DNA from: Fenollaria sporofastidiosus
Lineage (GTDB): Bacteria > Bacillota > Clostridia > Tissierellales > Peptoniphilaceae
Direction: 5' to 3'
Length of the DNA stretch: 64,000 bases
NCBI RefSeq assembly: GCF_943169635.2
Contig: NZ_OW968186.1
Span: 1,364,001-1,428,000, forward strand
Shown: one piece after another, positions 18,509 through 29,397 of the stretch
Layout: each line of letters begins with the position of its first letter
Numbering within the stretch: the first letter of the stretch is position 1
Notes under the pieces: generated by a model
The model's database searches: none
Seen by the model: the letters and a program-made list of their open reading frames with translations, nothing else
What the model was told of the DNA's origin: nothing
Made by a program: the position numbers and the translations under genes

Positions 18509-19147
18509 TTACTCCTTCCTTAAAAGCAATAAGCCATCGTGAACAGTAAGTAAACTTGCTGTAAACCTCTTATCGCTTTTAGTATCTTCAATAAATTTTT
18601 AAATTCTTTATTATGGTTCTATATCGTTTATTGTCTTCATCTTTAGCTACATAACCTCTAAATAAAATGTTATCTATAATTATGAGAGCATTATCACTTG
18701 TTAAATCATATACTAAGTTTAGGTACTCTTCATACTGTGATTTATTTGCGTCGATAAAGCAAAATCATATTTCTCATTATTGTCCATGCTTTTCAAAACG
18801 CTTATCGCATCATCATTAAAAGCTTTTATTTTATTTGACGAGTCATAATTTTTAAGATTTTCTTCTAATATCTTAAAAGTCTCTTCATCCTTTTCTATGG
18901 TTAATATATTAGCTCCCGAAGCTTTTGCCATAATTAAAGATGAATATCCTATAGCCGAGCCTATCTCTAAAATGTTTTTAGGCTTAATAGTTTTCAGTAT
19001 TAACTCTAAAAATCTTGCCACGTCTTGAGAGACAATAGGAACCCTATTTGACTTAGCATACTCGACTAGTTCAGTAAAAGATTCTCTTTTAGAGGAAAAA
19101 TCTTCTACGTAGTTAAAAACGTCCTCATCTATAAATTGACTAATCAT
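18509..19147 (-). pseudogene. SAM-dependent O-methyltransferase (class I, COMT-like), frameshifted
   Basis: A 200-residue class I methyltransferase of the small bacterial O-methyltransferase type (YrrM-like). The SAM loop is ILEIGSAIGYSS, followed by the acidic residue in LTIEKDEETF and a DDA segment (FNDDAISVLK). The frame breaks near 18760, after which DFAFIDANKSQYEEYLNL and ALIIIDNILFRG continue the fold including the metal-binding DAN. A further break occurs near 18605. The ATG at 19147 overlaps the mltG stop by 8 bases. YrrM, MltG and U32 genes form this same cluster in many Firmicutes. Confidence 0.78.
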
Positions 19148-20166
19148 TGTTGCTCTTGTATTCCTTTTTATCATCTAAGAACTTATTGTAATCAGATGAG
19201 AAGTTATGAGCTCCATCTGAACCCGGCTTAACTACGAAGTATAAGTAGTCAACATCAGCTGGATGAAGGCTCGCAACGATGGATGCCTCGCCAGGATTGC
19301 AGATTGGTGCAGGTGGCAAGCCATCATGTGTATATGTGTTAAATGGTGAGTCAACTTTTAAATCTTCATTTGAAAGTTTTGGCTTTCTCTCGCCAAGCGC
19401 GTATTGAATTGTTGCGCAAGATTGAAGTCTTATATTCTTCTCGATTCTATTTAAGAAAACTTTAGCTATTATAGGTCTCTCCTCATCAAGTTTAGCTTCT
19501 CTTTCAACGATAGATGCTAAAGTGATAAGCTTATTCAAATCGTCAACTTCACTACTAATCTTGCTATAAATATTATTAAAAGCATTGAGCATCATAGTGA
19601 CAATCTCTTCACTACTCGAGCCTATCGCAATATCGTAGGTTGCAGGAAATAAAAATCCTTCCAAAGTATCGTTATTAATACTTGATAAAAATTCATATTT
19701 TTCTTTGTATTTATCAAGATTCTTGCATTCATTTAAAAAGTCTTCACTTGAAACAAGACCCTTTTCTTCTAATCTTTGAGCAATACGTGTTAATTCGAAG
19801 CCCTCTGGTATAGTTACTTTAACAGTTTCTCCTTTTTTACCCTCACCCTTGCCTGCAATTATATTTGCAATTTCTAGTAAAGTCATAGATTTTTTCAATT
19901 TAAAAGTACCGCTTTTTATATGTTTTTCAAGATCGTTCTCCTTTAGTACATCTTTAAAAGCAGTTCCATTCCTAATAATTTTATTTTCATAAAGCTCTCT
20001 CGCTACGTCAGAAGCACCGCTTCCTTCAGCGATTTCGATAGTATATTCAGTATCGTCATTTACATCGTAAGGTTTATACATGCTCGATACGCATGAGTTT
20101 ACCTTCCATATAATTGCAATAACTATAAGTATTAAGACAGTTATTGTAATTATCCTTCTTTTTCAT
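19140..20166 (-). CDS. mltG: Endolytic murein transglycosylase (frameshift at the very start)
   Basis: A membrane-anchored lytic transglycosylase that cleaves nascent glycan strands. The ATG at 20166 has AAGGTGA upstream. The repaired leader RIITITVLILIVIAIIWKV is a single transmembrane helix; one base in an A run must change to join it to the body. A LysM-like region (VTIPEGFELTRIAQRLEEKG) is followed by the catalytic domain with LASIVEREAK, where the Glu before Arg is the catalytic acid, then RLQSCATIQYALG and SPFNTYTHDGLPPAPICNPG. Length about 341 residues, normal. Confidence 0.9.
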
Positions 20167-20170
20167 TAAA

Positions 20171-20655
20171 TCACCTTTTAATTCTGTTATCATAGATATA
20201 ATATATTATTGATCCAAATACTGCAACGCTTATAGCTTCTCCGCCCATGATACCTAATACTGTTGTAAAATATGGAATATTTGAGAAATATGATACCCAT
20301 ATTGACACTAAAATCCATTTAATATTATAGGTGGAAGCATAGCTAAATACTTAGATTTTGATTTTCTTGTTAAATATGCAGCTACTAGTGTAACTAAGCT
20401 ACCGCAAATAATATCTATCATGCCATAGCCTGACATAAAAGATAAAAATATGTTTGATATTAAACATCCTATGAATAATCCAGGAACTGCTGCAGCTTCC
20501 ATTAGTGGAAGTACTGTTAATCCTTCAGCAAGTCTAAGCTGTATCGGTCCAAATGTTAATTGTTGGAACGGTAATATTGTTTGCAATAGTATAAGTATTG
20601 TGTAAAGTGTAGCAATTAAAGCCGCTTTTGTAATTGTGTTTGTTTTTGTCTTCAT
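20171..20655 (-). pseudogene. queT: Queuosine-precursor ECF transporter S component (QueT), one frameshift
   Basis: A small membrane protein of six predicted helices that binds queuosine precursors for an ECF transporter. The family phrase FGPIQLRLAEGLTVLP (about residues 34-49) and PGLFIGCLISN, SGYGMIDIICGSLVTL are typical of QueT. As read it stops at 20308. One added A there continues as LVSIWVSYFSNIPYFTTVLGIMGGEAISV to a stop at 20171, 161 residues in all. queA and tgt elsewhere in this window fit a queuosine pathway. No ECF energy genes are nearby, so it would use a shared module. Confidence 0.85.
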
Positions 20656-20685
20656 TTTTAGTCTCCCTCGTTGAAATTTATGTAA

Positions 20686-21015
20686 ATGAGTAAACCTATA
20701 AGCCGTGTTCTGTATTAGATGGTTATCTATCTAGTTTTAATGTTACCATTAAAATCAAGCAACTTACCTTACAGGAGGTTACGAGCAATAACCTTTTATC
20801 CTTCTTTGTTTTGCTCCGAATGGGGTTTACATGTCACCTTTAGTCGCCTAAAAGTAGGTAGTCTCTTACACTGCCTTTCCACCCTTACCAAAATGGCGGT
20901 CTATTTCTGTTGCACTATCCTTGAAGTCGCCTTCACTGGACGTTATCCAGCATTCTGCTCTGTGGAGCACGGACTTTCCTCATGCCTAAGCACGCAACCA
21001 TCTGGTTTACTCATT
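20686..21015 (-). ncRNA. rnpB: RNase P RNA (M1-type catalytic RNA)
   Basis: The catalytic RNA that matures tRNA 5' ends. On the minus strand the sequence begins GAGTAAACC and ends GGTTTACTC, forming helix P1. Just inside are the conserved GAGGAAAGTCCGTGCTCC element and, near the 3' end, ACAGAACACGGCTTAT. About 330 nucleotides, within the usual range. It has its own promoter and is followed closely by queT, which may share its transcript. Confidence 0.93.
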
Positions 21016-21024
21016 ACAAAGTTT

Positions 21025-21052
21025 ATTATACTACAAAATGCATAAAATTCTA
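21025..21052 (-). promoter_or_regulatory. Promoter of rnpB
   Basis: TATAAT (21025-21030) with TAGAAT (21047-21052) 16 bases upstream on the minus strand, about 10 bases before the RNA 5' end. The -35 box is imperfect. Confidence 0.6.
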
Positions 21053-21060
21053 TATTATTT

Positions 21061-21816
21061 CTACATTATCAGTGAAAGAAGAGAAATTTTAACTATCTCA
21101 ATGCCATTTGTATGTTTCTTTAATATATCCTCTATGATATTAACAAAAGCACTCTCACTACTGTTGTGGTCTTGCATAATTAAATTAATCTTTGCATTTC
21201 TTAGTGCTTGTATGTCATGATATCCTAAATCAGATGTTATAACAGTGTCAGGCCTTTCTTCGATAGCATTTTCTACAAAATCTCTGCCACTACCATTTAA
21301 TATCATAAGCCTGCTGTTACGATTATTATTTTTATATACTTGTATATATTTCGCATTATTAATATCTTTAATGATATATCCCAAATCTTTTAATGATACA
21401 TCCTTTATGTCTCCAACAACTCCATAGCCCATATCATCATTTACCTTGATAGCAAAATCTGTATTAGAAAGCTTTAGATTGTCTTTGTAAAATTTATAAA
21501 AACCAGAGCTTTGAACATCGAATGATGTGTGCGCGCTATAGTATATGATGTCATTTTTAATCATATGCTTAATTAGCTTTGAGCTTGCATTCATATCAAT
21601 CTCTTTTATGCCTTTAAAAATTAAAGGATGATGCGTTATCACCATATCCACATCATCCAGTTCTTTAATATCATCATATAAGAGATCAACGCTTAAATAA
21701 ATCTTTTTTATATCTTCTTTATCTAGATCTATTATCAATCCAGAATTATCCCAAGGCTCTCTATACTCCTTTGGGAAGATACTTTCAATTATCTTTATAA
21801 TTTCATTCTTTTTCAT
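21061..21816 (-). CDS. Nif3-like dinuclear metal centre protein (DUF34)
   Basis: A 251-residue member of the Nif3/YqfO/YbgI family, which forms hexamers with a two-metal site. Metal ligands are visible in MVITHHPLIFKGI, SAHTSFDV and near the C-terminus MQDHNSSE. Family proteins have been annotated as GTP cyclohydrolase 1 type 2, but the physiological role is unsettled. It lacks the inserted PII-like domain of longer Firmicute members. The start overlaps trmK by 14 bases, the usual neighbour. Confidence 0.9.
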   Translation of the reverse strand: MKKNEIIKIIESIFPKEYREPWDNSGLIIDLDKEDIKKIYLSVDLLYDDIKELDDVDMVITHHPLIFKGIKEIDMNASSKLIKHMIKNDIIYYSAHTSFDVQSSGFYKFYKDNLKLSNTDFAIKVNDDMGYGVVGDIKDVSLKDLGYIIKDINNAKYIQVYKNNNRNSRLMILNGSGRDFVENAIEERPDTVITSDLGYHDIQALRNAKINLIMQDHNSSESAFVNIIEDILKKHTNGIEIVKISLLSLIM

Positions 21817-22486
21817 TGATCTTCTCCATATATTTTTTAATTTTATTTAAATCTTTACTTAACTCTTCAAACTTGCTTAAATTCTTCTCTTTGTTAATCC
21901 TATTAAGTATATCTTTTATACTCTTAATTTCATTTTCATAATACACTTTAAGGTATTCAATGTCTTGCATGTCAAAGTTAACTGGCAAAGTGTAGTCCTC
22001 AACATTAGTTTTCTTATTAATCACTTCATAGAGCCTATAGTATTTTTCTTTCTCAATAAACAAACGTTCTTTCTTTATGAAAAAATCATTCTCCTTAAAA
22101 TACTTTCTAATGTTCGAGCCTTCACCCATAGCTTGTATTATTATACTACTAAAGCATCTTACCTTGTCTAAGCTCTTTGATAGTATGCTTACTATAGTCT
22201 CTTCGCCCATACCGGCAATTAAAAGTGTATCGTATCCCTTGCTATCTATATTAACAAGACCATCGCTTACAATAAATTTAATTTTATCTTTATACTTAAC
22301 GCCAGAAAGTAATAGCTCAGCTTTTTCTAATGATTTTTCACTTATATCGCTTTCAATAACCTTATCTATAGTGCCATTATCCAAAAGCATCTTTGCTATA
22401 TAGCCGTGATCGCAACCAACATCTATAAGCGAGGAACCTTTTTTAATGGACTTAGATATCTCAATAAGTCTCTTTGAATAATTCAT
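21803..22486 (-). CDS. trmK: tRNA (adenine-22 N1)-methyltransferase
   Basis: A 227-residue SAM-dependent enzyme that makes m1A22 in tRNA. The SAM site is LIDVGCDHGYIAKML (residues 20-34), followed by ESDISEKSLEKA and VSDGLVNI, and the family marker LLIAGMGEETIVSIL. A C-terminal coiled coil (about residues 170-227) is as in B. subtilis TrmK. It overlaps rpoD's last base and the nif3-like gene, the rpoD-trmK-nif3 order typical of Firmicutes. Confidence 0.93.
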   Translation of the reverse strand: MNYSKRLIEISKSIKKGSSLIDVGCDHGYIAKMLLDNGTIDKVIESDISEKSLEKAELLLSGVKYKDKIKFIVSDGLVNIDSKGYDTLLIAGMGEETIVSILSKSLDKVRCFSSIIIQAMGEGSNIRKYFKENDFFIKKERLFIEKEKYYRLYEVINKKTNVEDYTLPVNFDMQDIEYLKVYYENEIKSIKDILNRINKEKNLSKFEELSKDLNKIKKYMEKINEKE

Positions 22487-23745
22487 TATAGTTCAAGGAA
22501 GTCTCTAAGCTTTTTAGATCTACTTGGATGTTTTAGCTTTCTTAATGCTTTTGCTTCTATCTGTCTAATTCTTTCTCTAGTAACGTCAAAGGCTTGTCCA
22601 ACCTCTTCAAGTGTTCTTGTTCTGCCATCATCAAGGCCGAATCTTAAAGCTAAAACTTTTCTTTCTCTATCTGTTAACGTGTCAAGAACAGAAATTAATT
22701 GTTCTCTAAGCATAGTGTTTGTCGCTGCATCTGATGGGGACAGTATTTCTTCATCAGGTATAAAGTCTCCTAAGTGCGAGTCTTCTTCTTCACCAATAGG
22801 TGTCTCTAATGATACTGGTTCTTGAGCAATCTTTTGTACTTCTCTAACCTTTTCTACATCCATATTCATTAATTCAGCAACTTCTTCTGGAAGAGGGTCT
22901 CTACCTAATTCTTGTACTAATTGTCTTTGTGCTCTAACTAACTTATTTATAGTCTCAACCATGTGTACAGGTATTCTTATAGTTCTGGCTTGGTCTGCTA
23001 TGGCTCTTGTGATTGCTTGTCTAATCCACCATGTTGCATAGGTACTAAACTTAAATCCCTTCTTGTGCTCAAACTTATCAACCGCTTTTATTAAGCCCAT
23101 ATTGCCTTCTTGGATCAAGTCTAAAAATTGCATACCTCTACCTACGTATCTCTTAGCAATACTAACTACAAGTCTCAAATTTGCTTCTGCAAGCTTATCT
23201 TTAGCTGACTCATCGCCTTCTTCTATCTTTTTTGCAAGTTTAACTTCTTCTTCAAAAGTAAGCAAAGGAATTCTACCTATTTCCTTAAGATACATCCTCA
23301 CAGGGTCGTCAGTTATAACTATTTTGTTCTTGCCCTTTTCTTTAGCTAATTCAAGTTTATCATCCTTGCTTAATTCTTCCTCAAAAGATCTTAGCTCCTC
23401 TAAGTCAATGTCTTCTTCGTCATCGTCATCATCATCTTTATCAACATCAAAGTTTTCATCTAAGTCGATTTCTTCATCTTCATCTTTAGTGTCAATGATA
23501 CTAACTTGAGCTGCATCTAGTGCATCGTAGAAAGATATAACTTCGTCTTCAGTTACTTCAAATTTATCCAAACCATCCTCAATCTCTTTATAGTTGATGT
23601 AACCTTTTGTTCTTCCTTCGTTTAGTAGCTCATACATGGCTTGTCTTTTATCTTCGCTAACGTTTTCATCTATTATCTTTATTGCTTCATCCGTTACTTT
23701 TTCTTTTTTAATTTTCTTTGTGCTAGCATTCTTTTCTTTTTTCAT
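22486..23745 (-). CDS. rpoD: Primary RNA polymerase sigma factor (SigA/RpoD)
   Basis: A 419-residue housekeeping sigma factor. Region 1.2 (DPVRMYLKEIGRIPLLTFEEE), region 2 (LIQEGNMGLIKAVDKFEHKK and STYATWWIRQAITRAIADQ), region 3 and region 4 (TRERIRQIEAKALRKLKHP) are complete. An acidic linker (about residues 90-115, many Asp/Glu) precedes region 1.2. The ATG at 23745 with GGGGAG upstream is chosen over an in-frame start seven codons earlier that lies inside dnaG. It recognises the TTGAAA/TATAAT promoters found across this window. Confidence 0.96.
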   Translation of the reverse strand: MKKEKNASTKKIKKEKVTDEAIKIIDENVSEDKRQAMYELLNEGRTKGYINYKEIEDGLDKFEVTEDEVISFYDALDAAQVSIIDTKDEDEEIDLDENFDVDKDDDDDDEEDIDLEELRSFEEELSKDDKLELAKEKGKNKIVITDDPVRMYLKEIGRIPLLTFEEEVKLAKKIEEGDESAKDKLAEANLRLVVSIAKRYVGRGMQFLDLIQEGNMGLIKAVDKFEHKKGFKFSTYATWWIRQAITRAIADQARTIRIPVHMVETINKLVRAQRQLVQELGRDPLPEEVAELMNMDVEKVREVQKIAQEPVSLETPIGEEEDSHLGDFIPDEEILSPSDAATNTMLREQLISVLDTLTDRERKVLALRFGLDDGRTRTLEEVGQAFDVTRERIRQIEAKALRKLKHPSRSKKLRDFLEL

Positions 23746-23762
23746 AAGAACACTCCCCTTCA

Positions 23763-25489
23763 TCATTCGTTATCTCTGTGCTTTTTAATTAGTTTTAAAA
23801 GCTCCATTGCATCACCTTTGCCATCATTAATTTGTTCCAATAAATCACTCACATAGTCTTTTGATTTTAGCTTCATTCTTTTTTCAATTAATTCTTTTAG
23901 ATTGATGTATGTAGATTCTTCAGATTTCTTCCTAATATCATCAATCTCTAAAAGCGCATTATCTTTATCCGCTATATCAAAATCACTAAGTTCTATCTCA
24001 TTATTGCCTTCGTACTTCGACTTTAGTAGTGGCATGTTTATCTTAAATACTTTACTATAATTATCTATAGAAATTTCATTTATTATATATTTAAAATATT
24101 TAATATCCGCTAATGCATATATTAAAAGATTCTCATCTATAATTTCTATATCTAATTTTTTAATTTTTGGTACTTCTGGTACAGTATATTTTTCTCTGTA
24201 TTTGTTAACATAATTTGTTTTTGAAACTTGATTGATTAGCAAACTCTTGTCAATAGAGTAGACTCTCGAAATGTAGTCTATATAAATTTCTCTCTCAATT
24301 TTGTCATTTATTTTTGACAATAGTCTCGACAACTCGTTAATTAGTTCTAATAAGTTTTCCGGATTGTTTACATCATAAAGCTGCATTAGCTCAGAAACTT
24401 CATATTCAACAGAGTTTTTTGCTTCATTAAGCTTGGCAGTAAAACCAGAAAGTCCATATTTTTTAATAAAATCATCTGGATCTAAGCCTTCTTCAAGCAC
24501 CACAACATTAGCTTTAGCATTTATAAATCTAAGTATCTCTATAGCCTTATGTGTTGCATTTTTGCCTGCTTTGTCTCCATCATAACAAATATAAATTTTC
24601 TTTGCGTTTCTATTCAATAAGTTTGCTTGATTTATAGTAAAAGCTGTACCCAAATTAGCAACAGCATAATTTACACCTGCTTGATATAAACTCATAACAT
24701 CAATATTGCCTTCAACAAGAAGTATTTTATCTCTATCAGCTTCTTTTTTATAAATATTGTAGCCGAATAGCAACTCTCTCTTCTTAAAGACAATATTTTC
24801 ACTTGTATTTAAGTACTTAGGCATACTGTTATCCAAGCTTCTTGCGCTAAAGCCAAGCACATGATTATGCACATCAAATATAGGAAAGACTAATCTGTTT
24901 CTAAATACATCATATGAACTATCTTTTTCTTCTTTTATCTTGGCTAAACCTGCTTTAACTATGAAATCTTCACTGTATCCTTTGCCTATTAAGTAATCTT
25001 TAAGTGCTGTCCATTCATTTGGCGCATAACCTAGTTGATACTTTAAAACAGTTTCCTTGCTTAATTTCCTCTTAAGTAGATAGTCAATAGCTATCTTTGA
25101 CTTTAATATTTGACTTTGGAAGAAATCAAGAGCTGTTTTATTAATATCATAAAATTTTTCTATGAGATCAATTTCAGTTTTTTTTTACTTGTTGCTTCTT
25201 GTAGAGTTATATTCGCTCTGTCAGCTAAATACTCAACTGCTTCTTGGAAACTTAAGTTCCTATACTTCTCTATAAAAGTAATGACATCCCCAGACTCTCC
25301 GCAGCCAAAACATTTGTAGTATCCATCTTTACTATTAACATGAAATGACGGCGTCTTCTCCTTGTGAAATGGGCACAGTCCAGTATATGATGCGCCTTTC
25401 TTATCTAGTTTTATATTCTCGCCAATCACATCTTCGATGTTATTGTACTCTTTAATTTTATCAATGACTGCTGCATTAATTACTTTCAT
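23763..25489 (-). pseudogene. dnaG: DNA primase, one frameshift at a long A run
   Basis: Replicative primase. The N-terminal CHC2 zinc finger is intact (CPFHKEKTPSFHV to YKCFGCGESGDV), and the TOPRIM domain appears as LLVEGNIDVMSLYQAG and ICYDGDKAGKNA. The frame breaks at a run of nine A near 25180. Changing that run restores continuity through IDLIEKFYDINKTALDFFQ to the RNA polymerase domain. Repaired length about 575 residues, normal. dnaG is essential, so the break is almost surely a homopolymer error. Order dgt-dnaG-rpoD is conserved in Firmicutes. Confidence 0.93.
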
Positions 25490-26505
25490 ATCATAACCTC
25501 ATTCTTCCAAGTTTGTGGTACATATATCTTTTTAAATTCATTTATTGCATATATGTCTGACATACCCGCGATGTAATCACAAATTTCTTGATTCTTTGTT
25601 CCTTGAATCTCTTTAATATTGTCAGGAAGTTTTTCTGGATGCTCATCATAATAATCATATAACATTGATATTATGTTCTTGGCCTTGTCATGTTCCTTAG
25701 TTGTAATTGGATTAAAATAAACTTCTTTAAACATGAAAGCCCTTAAGGCAAGCATTGCTTCACCAACTTCATCAGACATTTTATATAGTTTTGTCCATAA
25801 CTTTCTTTAAGTATATCTGTAATCATAGTATTGATTCTCTTTGAGTGAGAATCGCCTAAAATTTCAATAAGATCTTTTGGTATATCTTTCTCGTGCAAAA
25901 CACCAGCTCTGATTGCATCATCAATATCATGATTGATATATGCAATTCGATCTGCAAACTTAACTACTCTACCTTCTAAAGTATATGCTTCGTTCGCTCC
26001 GCTATGGTTTACAATTCCATCTCTAACTTCGTCGCATAAGTTAAGTCCAAACTTTCCATTTCTTTTCTCAAGCACGTCAACAACTCTTAAGCTTTGTTCA
26101 TAGTGCCTAAATCCGCCTAAATCCTTACATTTCTCATTAAGTGCGCTCTCTCCAGCATGTCCAAATGGTGTATGCCCTAAGTCATGTCCCAAAGATATCG
26201 CTTCAACTAAATCTTCATTAAGTCTTAAAGCTCTAGCAATGGTTCTGGCTATTTGGCTAACTTCAAGTGTATGTGTAAGCCTTGTCCTAAAGTGATCTCC
26301 TTTAGGCGCTAGAAACACTTGAGTCTTGTGCTTAAGCCTTCTAAATGCTTTTGAGTGTAGAATCCTGTCTCTGTCTCTTTGGAAGTCGGTTCTTATATCA
26401 CACTTTTCCTCCGAAACTTTTCTTCCTCTACTGTCCGAACATTTGCATGCATATTCCGAAAGGTAAGAATCTTGAAATTTTCATATTTTCTCTAAAATTA
26501 ATCAT
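25486..26505 (-). pseudogene. dgt: dGTP triphosphohydrolase-like HD protein, two frameshifts
   Basis: A metal-dependent HD-domain dNTP triphosphohydrolase of the short Firmicute type, about 340 residues. The N-terminal part reads CSDSRGRKVSEEKCDIRTDF and RILHSKAFRRLKHKTQVF, then the HD site: HTLEVSQIARTIAR, SLGHDLGHTPFGH. Single-base repairs are needed near 26475 (A run) and 25780 (joining GQNYIK to MSDEVGEAMLALR). The ATG at 26505 is 4 bases past the ppsR stop. It is always upstream of dnaG in this group. Confidence 0.87.
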
Positions 26506-27318
26506 TCATCTCACCAAAATTTTACTCAAACTATCTATTATAATTGAAGCTGTCTCTTCTATAGCTTTATTTGTAACGTCAATAACCTGGCATCCAAGTT
26601 TTCCCATAATTTCCTTAGAATATCTAAGCTCTTCGTTAATTCTATCTGTGCAAGCATAGTTGCATATATCTTCTATACCTAAAGACTTCATTCTTTCTAT
26701 TCTGATTTCATTAATCTTTCTATCAGAAGCAATGAGACCAAATATCCTTCTTTTGTCCTTTTCAAATAAAAACTCACTAGGTTCTATCTCTGGAAGTAAC
26801 GGTACGTTTGCTACCTTGTAATTCTTATTAGCTAAATACATAGAAAGAGGTGTCTTCGAAGTCCTTGATATACCTAGAAGAACAACGTCAGCAAGGATAA
26901 TGCCTCTAGGATCCTTTCCATCGTCATACTTAACTGCAAACTCGATAGCAGAAACCTTATCAAAGTACTCTTGGTCAAGTCTTCTAATAAGTCCTGCCTC
27001 TCTAATAGGTGCTTGATGTAAAACTGATTCAATAGAGTCCAAAACTTTACTCATAACGTTAACAGTTGGAATATTATATTTTCTTCCTAAGCTTTCAATA
27101 TAATGTGCATGATCTTCCAATACAGTTGTAAATATAACAACTGAAGGAACTAGTTTTGCCTTTTCAAAGATATTAAATATCTTGTCCTTGCTGTCAACAT
27201 AAGGGAACCTCTTAATCTCGTAAGCGTCTGGTGAAAATTGCTTGATACATGATCTAGCAATCTTTCCAGCTGTTTCACCTATAGAGTCTGAAATTACAAA
27301 TATAGTTATTTCGTTCAA
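26506..27318 (-). CDS. ppsR: Pyruvate, phosphate dikinase regulatory protein (full-length)
   Basis: A 270-residue bifunctional kinase/pyrophosphorylase of the DUF299 family that inactivates PPDK with ADP and reactivates it with phosphate. The N-terminal domain begins IFVISDSIGETAGKIARS. The P-loop GISRTSKT is at residues 149-156, followed by PLSMYLA and VPLLPEIEPSEFLF. Full length for the family. It sits in the glyS-ppsR-dgt-dnaG order usual for Clostridia. A second, half-length homologue lies next to ppdK at 48683-49129. Confidence 0.92.
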   Translation of the reverse strand: MNEITIFVISDSIGETAGKIARSCIKQFSPDAYEIKRFPYVDSKDKIFNIFEKAKLVPSVVIFTTVLEDHAHYIESLGRKYNIPTVNVMSKVLDSIESVLHQAPIREAGLIRRLDQEYFDKVSAIEFAVKYDDGKDPRGIILADVVLLGISRTSKTPLSMYLANKNYKVANVPLLPEIEPSEFLFEKDKRRIFGLIASDRKINEIRIERMKSLGIEDICNYACTDRINEELRYSKEIMGKLGCQVIDVTNKAIEETASIIIDSLSKILVR

Positions 27319-29397
27319 TTAAATCTCCTCTATTTCTTTAAAATCTAAAATGGAGTTAAATTCATTTAGTATTAATGATATTAATGAAAGTCTGTTGTTC
27401 TTTATTATTTTATTATCAACTAAAACCATAGTTGAGTCCAAGAATTTATCAATGCTTTCTTTGTAAGTAGCAAGTATCTTAATTGCTTCTGTTATATCTA
27501 TATCGGAAATATTTTCTTCCTTTGCCTTCAAATCTTGGTATAGAACGAATAATTCTTTTTCACTCTCTTCCATTATGTCTTGGTTAGGATCAACTTTTTC
27601 AAATTCTTTTCCTTTTGATATCTGATATATTCTCCTAAACGCAGCTAAAGCATCTTTAAATTCATCACTGTCTTTAATTCCATCTAACTTTGTTAGGACT
27701 TGTTTTATAGTTAATAAATTTAAGTCTTTATGTTTATTCATAACAGCGTTTATTAAATTTGCATCATAGTTACTATCTTGCAATATACCTATGAACCTTG
27801 TCTTAATATAATCTAAAACATTCTTCTTAACCTCGTCGTAATCAAACTTTAATTCATTTATATTGACATAGTTGTACAATGTTTCTTCAAGTAAGGAATC
27901 TATAGATACATCCAAAGACTTTTCTAATACTATATTTATAATACCCAAAGTAGCCCTTCTTATACCAAATGGGTCTTGTGATCCACTTGGTTTTGTGCCG
28001 ATTGAGAATAAACCTGATATTGTATCAAGTTTATCTGCTACAGCAAGTATTACTCCTGCAGTAGTGCTTGGAAGTGAATCTTGGGCATATCTTGGTAGAT
28101 AGTGTTCATATATTGCTTCTTGCACACCTACAGTTTCTCCTGATAGCTTAGCATATATCTTTCCCATAACGCCTTGAAGTTCAGTAAACTCTACAACTAG
28201 CTTAGTTGCAAGGTCAGCTTTTGATAAATATGCAGCTCTCTTAGTAGTCTCTACTGTCTCTTCTCCAACATTTAGGTCTTCACAAATCTTTTCAGATAGT
28301 TTAATGTTTCTTAATGTTTTATCGTATAATGTTCCAAGCTTATCTTGGAAGACAATTGTTCTTAAATCATTAACATAGTCTTCTAAGTTTTTCTTCCTAT
28401 CTTCATTAAAGAAGAATTTAGCATCTTCCAGCCTAGCAGCAAGAACTTTTTCATTCCCTTTTCTAACTATGTCAAGATATTTATCGTCACCATTTCTAAC
28501 TGTAATGAAGTGATTCATAAGTCTGTTCTTTGAATCTACAACTGGGAAGTATCTTAAGTGATCCTTCATTGGTGTGATAACCACTTCATCAGGAAGCTCA
28601 AGATATTGATCCTTAATAGTTCCAAGTAGTGGTGTTGGATATTCAACTAAGTTTGTTACTTGATCAATGATAGCTTCATCATTTTGTATCGATCCACCAA
28701 CAGATTTAGCAAGTCTTTCTGACTCTAGTCTAATTCTTGCTTTTCTTTCGCTGTTATCAACAATAACAAAGTTATCTTCCATAATCTTCATATAGTCATG
28801 AGCATCAGATATCTCTATATCCTTCTTAGATAAAATCTGTGACCATTTGTTAAATTTGATACTCTTATATTCTCTAAGTTAAATTTAACAACTATGTCAT
28901 TATAAAAGAGACAATCCATCTAATAGGTCTAGCAAATTTTAAGTCTCTTCCGCCCCATTTCATAGATTTTGGAAAGACTATCTTTCTAATAATACTTTCT
29001 GCGTTTCGTTCAATAAGCTCTGTAAATGTTAAGCTCTTGTGCTCTACATTAGCAAAAACATATTCAGTGCCACCCATATCTTTAAAGAAAATATCTTTTA
29101 CATCTAAGCCCTTTGACTTTAAAAGCCTTGAAGTGCCTTTGTTGGGTTGCCAGCATCATCAAAACTAATTGACTTAGAAGGACCCTTGATTTCTTCTTTT
29201 CTATGCTTTCATTTTCTATGATATTGTCAATTATAGTAGTAATTCTTCTTGGTGTTGTATATACGTTTACTTCATAATCTTTGTATGAGTTTTCATTTAA
29301 TAATTTCAAAAGCACTTTTAAATTGTTCTATAGCTAATTTTGAATAACTAGCAGGTAGCTCTTCCATACCTACTTCTAATAAATATCTATTTGCCAT
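27319..29397 (-). pseudogene. glyS: Glycyl-tRNA synthetase beta subunit, frameshifted
   Basis: Large subunit of the bacterial alpha2beta2 glycyl-tRNA synthetase. The ATG at 29397 overlaps the glyQ stop and starts MANRYLLEVGMEELPASYSK, the family N-terminus. Intact blocks include KGPSKSI, MKWGGRDLKFARPIRWIVS, ITPMKDHLRYFPV and GSQDPFGIRRATLGII. The frame breaks near 29325, 29200, 29080, 28890 and 28800. The C-terminal 490 codons are continuous and contain the HD-like and anticodon-binding domains. About 690 residues in total, normal. Essential, so the breaks are probably read errors. Confidence 0.9.

Noticed and set aside
20719..21045. Open frame of about 100 codons on the plus strand
   Set aside because: It overlaps the RNase P RNA, whose conserved elements explain the sequence.
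23400..23470. Asp-codon repeats in rpoD and at 9820-9900 resembling tandem repeats
   Set aside because: They encode acidic linkers or tails in real proteins; no regular repeat unit or mobile element is present.
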